Numbered from the stretch's first letter, positions 34,439 through 46,554 are shown. The stretch is 64,000 nt of DNA from Caenimonas sedimenti (GCF_007833165.1 NZ_VOBQ01000024.1:36068-100067); one strand, 5' to 3'. The notes: generated by a model not told the origin, from the sequence alone. A program made the numbers and translations.

Positions 34439-36088
34439 TTAGAGCAGTACACGGCGGAAGTCCGCCAGGATCTGTCCCAGATAGGCATTGAAGCGCGCCG
34501 CGGAAGCGCCGTCGATGACCCGGTGGTCCCACGACAGCGAAAGCGGCAGCATCAACCTCGGCTGGAACTGCTTGCCGTCCCACACCGGTTCGGTCTGGGA
34601 CTTGCACACTCCGAGGATAGCCACTTCCGGCGCGTTGATGATGGGTGTGAAGTAACGCCCGCCGATCCCGCCGAGCGACGAGATCGTGAAACAGGCACCT
34701 GACATGTCGGCGGGGCCCAGCTTGCCGTCGCGTGCCTTCTTGGCAAGTTCGCCCATTTCCTGGCTGATCTGCAGCACGCCCTTCTTGTCGCAGTCGCGGA
34801 TGACTGGAACGACCAGGCCGTTGGGCGTGTCGGCTGCGAAACCGATGTGGTAGTAGCTCTTCAGCACGAGCTCGTCACCGTCGAGCGAGCTGTTGAAGTC
34901 GGGAAACTTCTTGAGGGCAGCCACCGAAGCCTTGATGAGGAAGGCGAGCATGGTCACCTTGACGCCGGCCTTCTCGTTCTCCTTGTTGGTCGAGACACGG
35001 AAAGCTTCCAGCTCGGTGATGTCGGCGTCGTCATGGTTGGTGACGTGCGGGATCATCACCCAGTTGCGGTGCAGGTTCGCCCCGCTGATCTTCTTGATGC
35101 GCGACAGCGGCTTGCGCTCGACCGGGCCGAACTTCGTGAAGTCGACCTTGGGCCAGGGCAGCAGGCCGAGCGCCTCGCCGCCACCGCCGCCGGCCGGCGC
35201 CTTGGCGGCCGATGCCTTGGTCTGTGCGGTGCCGGACATCACGGCCTTGGTGAATGCCTGCACGTCCTCCTGCGTGATGCGGCCCTTGGGACCGCTGCCC
35301 TTCACTTCGTCCAGCGGCACGCCGAGTTCACGCGCGAACTTGCGCACGGAGGGCGAGGCATGCGGGAGATTGCCGGTGGGTGTGCCGGGTTCGTGCGGAG
35401 GCAAGGCCGCAGTCGGCGGCGTGCGCTCCTGGGATGGGCTCCCTCCCCCTCCGGGGGAGGGTTGGGGTGGGGACGCGCTGGCCGAGGTCGTTGCAGGAGG
35501 CGAAGCACTTCCGGCCGAGCCTTCGACGACAGCGATCAAGTCGCCGATGTTGACCTTGTCGCCGACCTTGACCTTGAGTTCCTTCAGGGTGCCGGCGGAC
35601 GATGACGGGATCTCCATCGATGCCTTGTCCGATTCCACCGTGATCAGGGACTGCTCGACCTGGATGGCGTCACCAGGCTTGACCAGGATTTCGATGACGG
35701 CGACATCCTTGAAGTCGCCGATGTCGGGCACGTGGACGTTGATGCTCTGGCTCCCTCCCCCACCGGGGGAGGGTTGGGGTGGAGGCGCTGCAGGCGGCGA
35801 AGATGCAGCCGCCGGCGCAGCTGCCGCAGCAGGCGCCGGTGCCGCCGCTTCCGCCGACTCCACCACCGCGATCACCGTCCCCTCTTTGACCTTGTCGCCG
35901 AGCTTGATCTTCAATTCCTTGACGACGCCGCCGTGGCTGGAGGGAATCTCCATCGAGGCCTTGTCCGACTCCACCGTGGCCAGCGACTGCTCCGGCTTGA
36001 TGGTGTCCCCGGGTTTCACGAGCAGTTCGATGACCGCGACTTCCTCGAAGTCCCCGATGTCGGGGACTTTCACTTCGACCAGTGCCAT
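34439..36088 (-). CDS. aceF: Pyruvate dehydrogenase E2, dihydrolipoyl acetyltransferase with two lipoyl domains
   Basis: Core acetyltransferase of PDH. Domain order in 549 residues: lipoyl 1 (MALVEVKVPDIGDFEEVAVI), linker, lipoyl 2 (INVHVPDIGDFKDVAVIEIL), linker, E3-binding domain (ASPSVRKFARELGVPLDEVK), and the catalytic domain ending in LSWDHRVIDGASAARFNAY with the active-site His and Asp. The two linkers each hold PPQPSPGGGGS, encoded by copies of a palindromic genomic repeat that has been read through in frame. ATG 36088 was chosen because the sequence upstream is a shadow of aceE. It lies 56 nt from aceE. Confidence 0.96.
   Translation of the reverse strand: MALVEVKVPDIGDFEEVAVIELLVKPGDTIKPEQSLATVESDKASMEIPSSHGGVVKELKIKLGDKVKEGTVIAVVESAEAAAPAPAAAAAPAAASSPPAAPPPQPSPGGGGSQSINVHVPDIGDFKDVAVIEILVKPGDAIQVEQSLITVESDKASMEIPSSSAGTLKELKVKVGDKVNIGDLIAVVEGSAGSASPPATTSASASPPQPSPGGGGSPSQERTPPTAALPPHEPGTPTGNLPHASPSVRKFARELGVPLDEVKGSGPKGRITQEDVQAFTKAVMSGTAQTKASAAKAPAGGGGGEALGLLPWPKVDFTKFGPVERKPLSRIKKISGANLHRNWVMIPHVTNHDDADITELEAFRVSTNKENEKAGVKVTMLAFLIKASVAALKKFPDFNSSLDGDELVLKSYYHIGFAADTPNGLVVPVIRDCDKKGVLQISQEMGELAKKARDGKLGPADMSGACFTISSLGGIGGRYFTPIINAPEVAILGVCKSQTEPVWDGKQFQPRLMLPLSLSWDHRVIDGASAARFNAYLGQILADFRRVLL
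35436..35472. repeat. Palindromic repeat copy A inside aceF (second linker)
   Basis: A GC-rich palindromic unit (GGGCTCCCTCCCCCTCCGGG, then GGAGGGTTGGGGTGGGG) is inserted in the coding sequence and read in frame as PPQPSPGGGGSP. It is nearly identical to the copy at 35749-35782, with one or two differences. Units with this core (CCCTCCCC...GGGGAGGG) are scattered in many Burkholderiales genomes, usually between genes. The length preserves the frame. Confidence 0.8.
35749..35782. repeat. Palindromic repeat copy B inside aceF (first linker)
   Basis: Second copy of the same unit (GGCTCCCTCCCCCACCGGGG, then GAGGGTTGGGGTGG), again read as PPQPSPGGGGSQ, now between lipoyl domains 1 and 2. Having the element at the same relative place after each lipoyl domain suggests either duplication of a lipoyl-linker module or two independent insertions. 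The lipoyl domains themselves are well conserved around the lysine (ESDKASMEIPSS). Confidence 0.8.
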
Positions 36089-36144
36089 GTTCTTGTTCTC
36101 CGGTTTCTTGTTGTCTTTCGCGGCCGCGATGGCCAGGCCGAGTA

Positions 36145-38856
<2,712 letters not shown>

Positions 38857-38938
38857 GCTTGTCTCCTTGATTGGCTTTCGAGCGAATTTAGTACGGCGAA
38901 CCGTGCAACGGGGAAAGTGTCGCATAGATCGTTCGTGA

Positions 38939-38967
38939 TTTCAAATAGTGCTTCTACGTACCATAAT
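38939..38967 (+). promoter_or_regulatory. Candidate sigma-70 promoter for the sensor kinase gene
   Basis: TTTCAA at 38939-38944 and CATAAT at 38962-38967 are separated by exactly 17 nt. A start of transcription near 38974 would give a leader of about 64 nt before ATG 39038. The region between aceE and the kinase gene is markedly A+T-rich compared with its flanks, as expected for a divergent promoter region. Confidence 0.4.
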
Positions 38968-39037
38968 GCGAAATTCGAACGAAGCATCCATGGGTGTTTC
39001 CACTCTGTCGAAGTCACAGCCCTACACTATTGGGCAC

Positions 39038-41593
39038 ATGCAAGACGCACCCGCTTCCGAGCTGCTGCCGGAAAGCAAAAACCCGAACCCGGCCTGGTGG
39101 CGCCACTGGTGGCGCCGCCAGACCCCGACCCGCCAGGACCGCTTCGCCATGCTGGCGCCGCTGGCGGCGGTGATGCTGTTCCTGGCCGCCATCATTTCCG
39201 CTTTCTGGTACCTGCGGCTGGAGGAGATGGACCGCGAGCAGGAAGCCGTGAAGCGCGACGTCGAATACGCGCAGCAGCGCGTCCGCCTGCGCCTGCTGGA
39301 GCGGCAGGAGCAGCTGATGCGCATCGCACGCGACATTTCCAACAAGGAAGTCGACGCCGACGAATTCGTCGTCCGTGCCGAATCGATGCTGGCGCAGTAT
39401 CCCGAATTGCAGGTGCTGACGTGGATCGACGAGCGGCGCCGCATCAAGGCCAGCTATTCAGCCCCGAGCATGATGGGCGGCCTGCTGCGCGTGCCCGGCG
39501 AAGTGCTGCGGCCGGGCGAGACCGAAAGCATGTACGGCCTGGCACGCGACCTCCAGCAGCCGGTCTACTCGCAGCCCGTCGCCGGCACCGAAGGCACAGG
39601 CCTGCTGCAACTGCACGTCCCGCTGGCCGACCAGAGCCGTTTCGGCGGCGTGATCCTCGGCGAATACTCCATCGACGGCCTGCTGCGCTACGCGGTGCCG
39701 GCGGAGATCTCGGCGAAGTACGCCGTCGCCCTGCTGGACGGCAAGAACCGCATGCTGGCCGGCAACACCGTGCCGCCGCGCAATCCGGCGACCCAGCTCC
39801 TGCCCTGGGCGGCGCAGCCGAACGAATACGAGGTTCCGGTTTCGCCGGTGGGCAACGGACTGATCCTGCGCGCGCAGGCCTATCGCACCTCGCTCGGCGT
39901 CATCGGCAGCGGCCTGTTCTGGCTGGTGATCGCACTGGCCGCCATGACGGCCTGGATGCTGATCGCGAATTGGCGCCACACCCGCCGGCGCGTGCAGGCG
40001 CAGCAGGCGCTGGTTGCCGAAACCAATTTCCGGCGTGCCATGGAAAACTCCATGCTGACCGGCATGCGCGCGCTCGACATGCACGGGCGCATCACGTACG
40101 TCAATGCGGCCTTCTGCCAGATGACCGGCTGGAGCGAGGCCGAGCTCGTGGGGCGGACTCCGCCCTTCCCCTACTGGCCCGAACAGGACCGCGAAATGCT
40201 CGCCGCCCGTCTGGACGACGAACTGCACGGCCGCACCATCCCTGGCGGCTTCCAGGTGCGCGTGAAGCGCAAGGACGGCAGCCTGTTCGACGCGCGGCTC
40301 TACGTCTCGCCGCTGGTCGATGCCAAGGGCCACCAGACCGGCTGGATGACGTCGATGACCGACATCACGGAGCCGAATCGCATCCGCGAGCAGCTGCAGG
40401 CGTCGCACGAGCGCTTCACCACCGTGCTGGAAGCGCTGGACGCTTCGGTGTCGGTCGCGCCGCTGGGCAGCGAAGAGCTGCTCTTCGCCAACAAGCTGTA
40501 CCGGCTCTGGTTCGGTGGGCAGGCGGGCGGGCATCTGCAGATGGTGGCGCAGGCCGGCGTGGCCGAGGCACCGCGCACCACCGACGAGGCGATGGACGAA
40601 GTCGATTCCTTCGTCGGCCTGCCGACCGGCCAGCTGACCACCGCCATCTCGGAGAACGCCGAGATCTTCGTCCCCGAACTGGGCAAGTGGCTCGAAGTGC
40701 GTTCGCGGTACCTGAACTGGGTGGATGGCCGCCTGGCGCAGATGGTCATCGCCACGGACATCACCGCCCGGCGCCATGCGGAAGAACAGTCGGCGGCCCA
40801 GGCCGAGCGCGCGCAGTCCGCCAGCCGCCTGATCACCATGGGCGAAATGGCCTCCAGCGTCGCGCACGAACTGAACCAGCCGCTGACCGCCATCACCAAC
40901 TACTGCAACGGACTGGTGTCGCGCATCAAGAGCCGGCAGATCAGCGACGAGGACATGCTGGCCGCGCTGGACAAGACGTCGCGCCAGGCCCAGCGGGCCG
41001 GCCAGATCATCCAGCGCATCCGCAGTTTCGTGAAACGCAGCGAGCCGAACCGCACGCTGTCGGACATCAATGTGATGGTGGCCGAGGCCCTGGAACTCGC
41101 CGAGATCGAACTGCGGCGGCGCAACGTGCGCCTGTCGCACTACGTGGCCGCGCGGCTGCCGAAGCTCATGGTCGACCCGATCCTGATCGAGCAGGTGCTG
41201 GTCAACCTGCTGCGCAATGCGGCCGAGGCCATCGAGCATGCCAGGCGACCAGCCGGGCGGCGCAGCGTCGAGCTGCGGGTGATCCCGCGGCAGATCGACG
41301 TGCAGGCGGTCGTCGAATTTTCCGTGCTCGATTCGGGCCAGGGGCTTGCGCCCGAAGTGATGGAGCGGCTCTACGAAGCGTTCTTCTCCACCAAGGTCGA
41401 AGGCATGGGCATCGGCCTCAACCTCTGCCGCACCATCGTCGAATCGCACCACGGCCGGATGCAGGCGGAGAACATCTACAATGGAGCCGAAGTCGCCGGC
41501 TGCCGTTTTTCCTTCTGGATTCCAGTCTCCGGCGCTACAAATCCGATAGTGGCGAAGGACGTGGGCAAGGACACCGGGGTGACAACAGCATGA
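39038..41593 (+). CDS. PAS-domain sensor histidine kinase
   Basis: Membrane sensor kinase of 851 residues. Order: TM1 (about 36-60, LAAVMLFLAAIISAFWYL), a periplasmic region of about 230 residues, TM2 (about 290-312, FWLVIALAAMTAWMLIANW), a PAS domain (RRAMENSMLTGMRALDMHGR), a second PAS-like segment, the H-box SVAHELNQPLTAITNYCNGL and the ATPase domain (VLVNLLRNAAEAIEHA; GMGIGLNLCRTIVESH). ATG 39038 is chosen over 38990 because codons before it have unusually low GC at third positions. Its stop overlaps the regulator start by ATGA. It is divergent from aceE, so control of PDH is plausible. Confidence 0.9.
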   Translation: MQDAPASELLPESKNPNPAWWRHWWRRQTPTRQDRFAMLAPLAAVMLFLAAIISAFWYLRLEEMDREQEAVKRDVEYAQQRVRLRLLERQEQLMRIARDISNKEVDADEFVVRAESMLAQYPELQVLTWIDERRRIKASYSAPSMMGGLLRVPGEVLRPGETESMYGLARDLQQPVYSQPVAGTEGTGLLQLHVPLADQSRFGGVILGEYSIDGLLRYAVPAEISAKYAVALLDGKNRMLAGNTVPPRNPATQLLPWAAQPNEYEVPVSPVGNGLILRAQAYRTSLGVIGSGLFWLVIALAAMTAWMLIANWRHTRRRVQAQQALVAETNFRRAMENSMLTGMRALDMHGRITYVNAAFCQMTGWSEAELVGRTPPFPYWPEQDREMLAARLDDELHGRTIPGGFQVRVKRKDGSLFDARLYVSPLVDAKGHQTGWMTSMTDITEPNRIREQLQASHERFTTVLEALDASVSVAPLGSEELLFANKLYRLWFGGQAGGHLQMVAQAGVAEAPRTTDEAMDEVDSFVGLPTGQLTTAISENAEIFVPELGKWLEVRSRYLNWVDGRLAQMVIATDITARRHAEEQSAAQAERAQSASRLITMGEMASSVAHELNQPLTAITNYCNGLVSRIKSRQISDEDMLAALDKTSRQAQRAGQIIQRIRSFVKRSEPNRTLSDINVMVAEALELAEIELRRRNVRLSHYVAARLPKLMVDPILIEQVLVNLLRNAAEAIEHARRPAGRRSVELRVIPRQIDVQAVVEFSVLDSGQGLAPEVMERLYEAFFSTKVEGMGIGLNLCRTIVESHHGRMQAENIYNGAEVAGCRFSFWIPVSGATNPIVAKDVGKDTGVTTA

Positions 41594-42216
41594 GTTTGAT
41601 TCCCAAGAAGGGGACGGTCTACGTCGTGGACGACGACGAGGCCGTCCGCGACTCGCTGCAATGGCTGCTCGAGGGCAAGGACTACCGCGTCCGCTGCTTC
41701 GACTCCGCCGAGTCCTTTCTCGCCCGCTACGATCCGCGCGAGGTCGCCTGCCTGATCGTGGACATCCGCATGGGCGGCATGACGGGGCTGGAACTGCAGG
41801 ACCGCATGGTGGAACGCAAGTCGCCCCTGCCCGTGGTTTTCATCACCGGCCACGGCGACGTGCCCATGGCGGTGAACACCATGAAGAAGGGCGCGATGGA
41901 CTTCATCCAGAAGCCCTTCAAGGAAGACGAGCTGGTGGGCCTGGTCGAGCGCATGCTCGAACGCGCCAAGGACACGTTTGCCGAGTACCAGAGCGCGGCC
42001 AGCCGCGACGCGCTGCTGTCGAAGCTGACTTCGCGCGAGGCGCAGGTGCTGGAACGCATCGTCGCCGGCCGCCTGAACAAGCAGATCGCCGACGACCTGG
42101 GCATCAGCATCAAGACGGTGGAGGCGCACCGCGCCAACATCATGGAAAAGCTCAACGCGAACACGGTGGCCGATCTGCTGAAGATCGCGCTGGGCCAGCA
42201 GCCGCCGAAGGCGTAG
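41590..42216 (+). CDS. FixJ-family response regulator
   Basis: DNA-binding partner of the kinase just upstream. The 208 residues have a receiver domain (VYVVDDDEAVRDSLQWLL, phospho-acceptor Asp in LIVDIRMGGMTGLEL, Lys in FIQKPFKEDEL) and a LuxR-type HTH (LTSREAQVLERIVAGRLNKQ; IADDLGISIKTVEAHRANIM). It overlaps the kinase by 4 nt. The closeness to the divergent PDH operon makes aceE a natural first candidate target, by inference. folD follows after 3 nt and may be on the same transcript. Confidence 0.93.
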   Translation: MSLIPKKGTVYVVDDDEAVRDSLQWLLEGKDYRVRCFDSAESFLARYDPREVACLIVDIRMGGMTGLELQDRMVERKSPLPVVFITGHGDVPMAVNTMKKGAMDFIQKPFKEDELVGLVERMLERAKDTFAEYQSAASRDALLSKLTSREAQVLERIVAGRLNKQIADDLGISIKTVEAHRANIMEKLNANTVADLLKIALGQQPPKA

Positions 42217-42219
42217 GGC

Positions 42220-43071
42220 ATGGCCGCGCAGCTGATCGATGGCAACGCGCTTGCCAAGCAAATCCGCGCCGAAGTGCAAGGCCGCACCCAGGCGCTGAAA
42301 GCGCGCGGGGTGCAGCCCGCGCTCGCGATCATCCTGGTCGGCGACGATCCCGCGAGCCAGGTCTACACGAAGCACAAAGTCAACGACAGCACGGAAACGG
42401 GGCTGGCGGCAACGCTGGAGCGTTATCCGGCGACGATGACGGAAGCGGACCTCCTCGCCCGCATCCGCCAGCTCAATGATGACCCGGCGGTGCACGGCAT
42501 CCTCGTGCAGTTGCCCCTCCCCAGGCACATGGACAGCCACAAGGTGATCGAAACCATCTCGCCCGCCAAGGACGTCGACGGCTTCCACGTGGCGAGCGCC
42601 GGCGCGCTGATGGTCGGCCAGCCGGGTTACTGGCCCTGCACGCCGTACGGCTGCCTGAAGATGCTCGATTCGATCGGCTACGACCTCAAAGGCAAGCACG
42701 CGGTGGTCATCGGCCGCAGCAACATCGTTGGCAAGCCGATGGCGCTGATGCTGCTGGGGCGCGATGCCACGGTCAGCATCTGCCACAGCCGCACCAGTGA
42801 TCTCAAGGCGCTCACCCTGCAGGCCGACGTGGTGGTCGCCGCCGTGGGCAGGCGCAACGTGCTGACGGCAGACATGGTGAAGCCGGGCGCCGTCGTCATC
42901 GACGTGGGGATGAACCGCAACGACGAAGGCAAGCTCTGCGGCGACGTGGATTTCGAAGGCGTGCGCCAGGTCGCGGGTTGGATCACGCCGGTGCCGGGCG
43001 GGGTGGGCCCCATGACGCGTGCCATGCTGCTCGTCAACACGCTCACGGCCGCGGAACGTTCCGCCGGCTGA
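42220..43071 (+). CDS. folD: Methylenetetrahydrofolate dehydrogenase/cyclohydrolase
   Basis: Bifunctional one-carbon enzyme that interconverts methylene-, methenyl- and formyl-THF with NADP+. The 283 residues show the catalytic Tyr/Lys pair (SQVYTKHKVNDSTETGL), HGILVQLPLPRHMD, KDVDGFH, the Rossmann motif VIGRSNIVGKPMALML and the C-terminal PVPGGVGPMTRAML signature. It starts 3 nt after the response regulator stop. The length and motifs are complete. Confidence 0.96.
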   Translation: MAAQLIDGNALAKQIRAEVQGRTQALKARGVQPALAIILVGDDPASQVYTKHKVNDSTETGLAATLERYPATMTEADLLARIRQLNDDPAVHGILVQLPLPRHMDSHKVIETISPAKDVDGFHVASAGALMVGQPGYWPCTPYGCLKMLDSIGYDLKGKHAVVIGRSNIVGKPMALMLLGRDATVSICHSRTSDLKALTLQADVVVAAVGRRNVLTADMVKPGAVVIDVGMNRNDEGKLCGDVDFEGVRQVAGWITPVPGGVGPMTRAMLLVNTLTAAERSAG

Positions 43072-43160
43072 GCTGGGGAGATTGGCTCCCGAATCGGGGC
43101 CATGAGCTTTGCCAATCCACGGCCCGGTTGAAACCGCGCGCGCTGTCGCAAAATGACGGC

Positions 43161-45194
43161 ATGAGCAATCCCCTTCTCGATTTCAACGACCTCCCGCTGT
43201 TCGACGCGGTGCGCCCGGAACACGTGGCCCCCGCCATGGACGAACTGCTGGCGCAGGCCGACCAGGCCCTGGCCACCGTGACCGCCGCGGATTTCCCCGC
43301 GCGCTGGGATGCCATGGCCAAGACGCTCGACGTGGCCACCGAACGGCTCGGCCGCGCCTGGGGGGTGGTCGGCCACCTGAACTCCGTCGCCGACACGCCC
43401 GAGCTGCGGGCGGCCTACAACGAGGCCCTGCCCCGCGTGACCGAGTTCTGGACCCGGCTGGGCGCCGACGAACGCCTGTACGCGAAGTACAAGGCCATCG
43501 CGCCGGCCGGCCTCTCGGCCGAACAGAGGCAGGCGCACAAGAATGCGCTGCGCAACTTCACGCTGTCCGGGGCCGAGTTGACGGGCGCCGCGAAGACGCG
43601 GTTCGCGGAAATCCAGGAACGGCAGGCCGAACTCAGCCAGAAGTTCAGCGAAAACGCCCTGGACGCGACCGACGCCTTCTCCTATTACGCCGACGCGGAC
43701 GAACTCGACGGGGTGCCGGCGGACGTGGTCCAGGCCGCGCGAGCCGCGGCCGAAGCGGAAGGCAAGGACGGCCACAAGCTGACGCTGAAGATGCCGAGCT
43801 ACCTGCCCGTCATGCAGTTCGGCCACAACCGCCCGCTGCGCGAGCGGCTGTACCGGGCCTATGTCACGCGCGCGAGCGACCAGGGCGATCCCAAGTTCGA
43901 CAACAGTGCTCTCATCCGCGAGATCCTTGCCCTGCGCAAGGAAGAAGCCCAGCTGCTGGGTTATTCCAGCTTCGCCGAGGTGTCGCTCGTGCCGAAGATG
44001 GCCGAATCCCCGGCGCAGGTGATCCAGTTCCTGCGGGACCTCGCCCGCCGGGCGCGCCCGCATGCCGAAAAGGACGTCGCCGACATGCGCGCCTTCGCGG
44101 CCGAGCACCTGGGCATCGCTGCCCCACAGGCCTGGGACTGGCCGTACATCGGCGAAAAGCTGAAGGAAGCGCGTTATTCCTTCAGCGAGCAGGAGGTCAA
44201 GGAATACTTCACCGCGCCCAAGGTGCTGGCGGGCCTGTTCAAGATCATCGAGACGTTGTTCGAGGTCGCGATCCGCCGCGACTACGCTCCCGCGTGGCAC
44301 CCCGCGGTGGAGTTCTATCGCATCGAACGTGAGGGGAAACTGGTCGGCCAGTTCTACCTGGACCAACCGGCCCGGACCGGCAAGCGTGGCGGGGCCTGGA
44401 TGGACGACGTGCGGGCCCGCTGGCTGCGTCCGGACGACGGCCGCCTGCAGACCCCGGTGGCACACCTGGTGTGCAACTTCGCGGAAGGCGTGGAGGGCAA
44501 GCCCGCCTTGTTGACGCACGATGACGTGATCACCCTCTTCCACGAGTCCGGCCATGGTCTGCACCACATGCTCACCCAGGTGAACGAGCGCGACGTCTCC
44601 GGCATCAGCGGTGTCGAGTGGGACGCCGTCGAACTCCCCAGCCAGTTCATGGAGAACTTCTGCTGGGAATGGGGCGTCCTGAAGTACATGACGGCGCACG
44701 TCGAGACCGGCGAGCCGCTGCCCCGCGAGCTGTTCGACAAGCTGCTGGCCGCCAAGAACTTCCAGAGCGGCCTGGCCACGCTGCGCCAGATCGAGTTCGC
44801 GCTGTTCGACATGCTGGTCCACACCGACCACGATCCGCAGGCCGATTTCATGCCCCTCCTCCAGCAGGTGCGCGAGGAGGTCTCCGTGCTGCGGCCCCCG
44901 GCCTTCAGCCGGACCGCCCACACCTTCAGCCACATCTTCGCGGGCGGCTATGCCGCCGGCTACTACAGCTACAAGTGGGCCGAGGTCCTCAGCGCCGACG
45001 CCTACGCGGCTTTCGAGGAAACAGCGGGTAAAGACGGGTTGCCAAGCGTTGCGACCGGAAGAAAATACCGGCAGGCCATCCTGGAGGCCGGCGGCAGCCG
45101 GCCGGCCATGGAATCGTTCAAGGCATTTCGTGGCCGGGAACCAACGCTCGACGCACTCTTGCGTCACCAAGGCATGGCTTCGCCACAACAATAG
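43161..45194 (+). CDS. prlC: Oligopeptidase A (M3 metallopeptidase)
   Basis: Zinc oligopeptidase of the thimet family that degrades short peptides, including signal-peptide fragments, in the cytosol. The 677 residues have the catalytic HEXXH motif LFHESGHGLHHML, followed by the distal Glu in WDAVELPSQFMENFCWE. It starts MSNPLLDFNDLPLFDAV at ATG 43161; the extension upstream is Arg-rich shadow. It ends 20 nt before the glutaredoxin-like gene. Confidence 0.95.
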   Translation: MSNPLLDFNDLPLFDAVRPEHVAPAMDELLAQADQALATVTAADFPARWDAMAKTLDVATERLGRAWGVVGHLNSVADTPELRAAYNEALPRVTEFWTRLGADERLYAKYKAIAPAGLSAEQRQAHKNALRNFTLSGAELTGAAKTRFAEIQERQAELSQKFSENALDATDAFSYYADADELDGVPADVVQAARAAAEAEGKDGHKLTLKMPSYLPVMQFGHNRPLRERLYRAYVTRASDQGDPKFDNSALIREILALRKEEAQLLGYSSFAEVSLVPKMAESPAQVIQFLRDLARRARPHAEKDVADMRAFAAEHLGIAAPQAWDWPYIGEKLKEARYSFSEQEVKEYFTAPKVLAGLFKIIETLFEVAIRRDYAPAWHPAVEFYRIEREGKLVGQFYLDQPARTGKRGGAWMDDVRARWLRPDDGRLQTPVAHLVCNFAEGVEGKPALLTHDDVITLFHESGHGLHHMLTQVNERDVSGISGVEWDAVELPSQFMENFCWEWGVLKYMTAHVETGEPLPRELFDKLLAAKNFQSGLATLRQIEFALFDMLVHTDHDPQADFMPLLQQVREEVSVLRPPAFSRTAHTFSHIFAGGYAAGYYSYKWAEVLSADAYAAFEETAGKDGLPSVATGRKYRQAILEAGGSRPAMESFKAFRGREPTLDALLRHQGMASPQQ

Positions 45195-45214
45195 CGGTTA
45201 TGGAGGTGTTGCTG

Positions 45215-45886
45215 ATGGTTTCTCGTCCTCGTTTCGCCATGGCGGCCCTGGTGGGGCTGCTCGCCGCCGCCAGCTTTGGCGCCGGTGCCCAGCAGGTGTA
45301 CCGGATCATCGGGCCGGATGGGAAGGTCACTTTCTCGGACAAGCCGCCGCCTGCAGCCACGGCCAAGGCCGGTACCGCACCGGGCGGATCGGCCACGGCG
45401 TCCGCCGGCGGTGGTGGCAGCGGCCTGGGCGCGTTGCCGTTCGAATTGCGCAATGTCGCGACGAAGTATCCGGTGACGCTCTACACCGGGCCCGAGTGCG
45501 GGCCGTGCGTGGCGGGCCGGGGCTTCCTCGACAGCCGGGGCATCCCCTACACGGAACGGACCGTCAGCACGGCCGACGACATCGATGCATTGAAGCGCCT
45601 GGCCGGTGCGGCGCGCCTGCCGTTCCTGACCATCGGCAGCCAGCAACTGCGCGGCTTCTCCGACGCGGAATGGAGCAGCTTCCTGGACGCCGCGGGTTAT
45701 CCCAAGTCGTCGCAGTTGCCTTCTGGCTTCCGCAGGCCCGCTGCCGCCCCGCTGGTGGCGGTGCAGGCGCCGCCGCAGCCAACCGCCGCGGCCGCGGGCC
45801 AGGCCGCCCAGAACGAGCCTGCTGCTGCCGCCACCACAGCGGCCCCGGCCGACCCGCCGGCCAACCCTTCGGGCATCCGCTTCTAG
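45215..45886 (+). CDS. Secreted DUF4124/glutaredoxin-like protein
   Basis: A 223-residue exported protein with three parts: a signal peptide (FAMAALVGLLAAASFGAGAQ), a short DUF4124-like segment (QQVYRIIGPDGKVTFSDKPP) and a glutaredoxin fold with redox motif CGPC in LYTGPECGPCVAGRGFLDSR. An Ala/Pro-rich tail follows. ATG 45215 is preferred over ATG 45200 because GGAGG at 45202-45206 sits 8 nt before it. It is probably a periplasmic thiol-disulfide protein. Its stop overlaps the convergent rpiA stop by 4 nt. Confidence 0.82.
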   Translation: MVSRPRFAMAALVGLLAAASFGAGAQQVYRIIGPDGKVTFSDKPPPAATAKAGTAPGGSATASAGGGGSGLGALPFELRNVATKYPVTLYTGPECGPCVAGRGFLDSRGIPYTERTVSTADDIDALKRLAGAARLPFLTIGSQQLRGFSDAEWSSFLDAAGYPKSSQLPSGFRRPAAAPLVAVQAPPQPTAAAAGQAAQNEPAAAATTAAPADPPANPSGIRF

Positions 45887-46554
45887 TAGTTCAGCGTCTG
45901 GACGCCGCCGGCCGTGCCCAACAGGCACACGGCGGCTTTCTGGTGCGCGAAGACGCCCACGGTGACCACGCCGGGCCACTGGTTCACCTCCGACTCGAAA
46001 GCCAGTGGCGAGCGGATCTGCAATCCGGTCACGTCCAGGATATGTTGGCCGTTGTCGGTCACCAGCGGGCGGCCCTCGCGCTGGCGCACCTGCGCAGCCC
46101 CGCCCAGGGCCGCGAACTTCCGGATGACCGCCTGCGTGGCCATGGGAATGACCTCCACCGGCAACGGGAAGCGTCCAAGCACCTCGACGCGCTTGGACTC
46201 GTCGGCGATGCAGATGAACCGGCGTGATTGCGCCGCGATGATCTTTTCGCGCGTCAGCGCGGCGCCCCCGCCCTTGATCATGTGGCCGGCGCCGTCGATC
46301 TCGTCGGCGCCGTCGATGTAGACAGCCAGCTCCCCGACCTCGTTGGCGTCGAAGACACGGATGCCGGCGGCCCGCAGGCGCTCGGTGGACGCGTCGGAAC
46401 TGGAGACGGCCCCGGGGATGCGGTCCCGGATGCCCGCCAGGGCCTCGATGAACTTGTTCACCGTGGAGCCCGTGCCGACCCCCACGACCTCGCCCTGGAC
46501 CACATATTGCAGCGCGGCCTGGCCGACCAGCGCTTTGAGTTCGTCCTGGCTCAC
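45883..46554 (-). CDS. rpiA: Ribose-5-phosphate isomerase A
   Basis: Interconverts ribose 5-phosphate and ribulose 5-phosphate in the pentose-phosphate pathway. The 223 residues show the phosphate-binding GVGTGSTVNKFIEAL, the catalytic region YIDGADEIDGAGHMIKGGGA (catalytic Asp and Glu) and REKIIA. The start is GTG 46554 with AAGGA correctly spaced upstream; there is no in-frame ATG near. It is divergent from pyrD across a 42-nt gap, so the two promoters must overlap. Confidence 0.95.
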   Translation of the reverse strand: MSQDELKALVGQAALQYVVQGEVVGVGTGSTVNKFIEALAGIRDRIPGAVSSSDASTERLRAAGIRVFDANEVGELAVYIDGADEIDGAGHMIKGGGAALTREKIIAAQSRRFICIADESKRVEVLGRFPLPVEVIPMATQAVIRKFAALGGAAQVRQREGRPLVTDNGQHILDVTGLQIRSPLAFESEVNQWPGVVTVGVFAHQKAAVCLLGTAGGVQTLNY

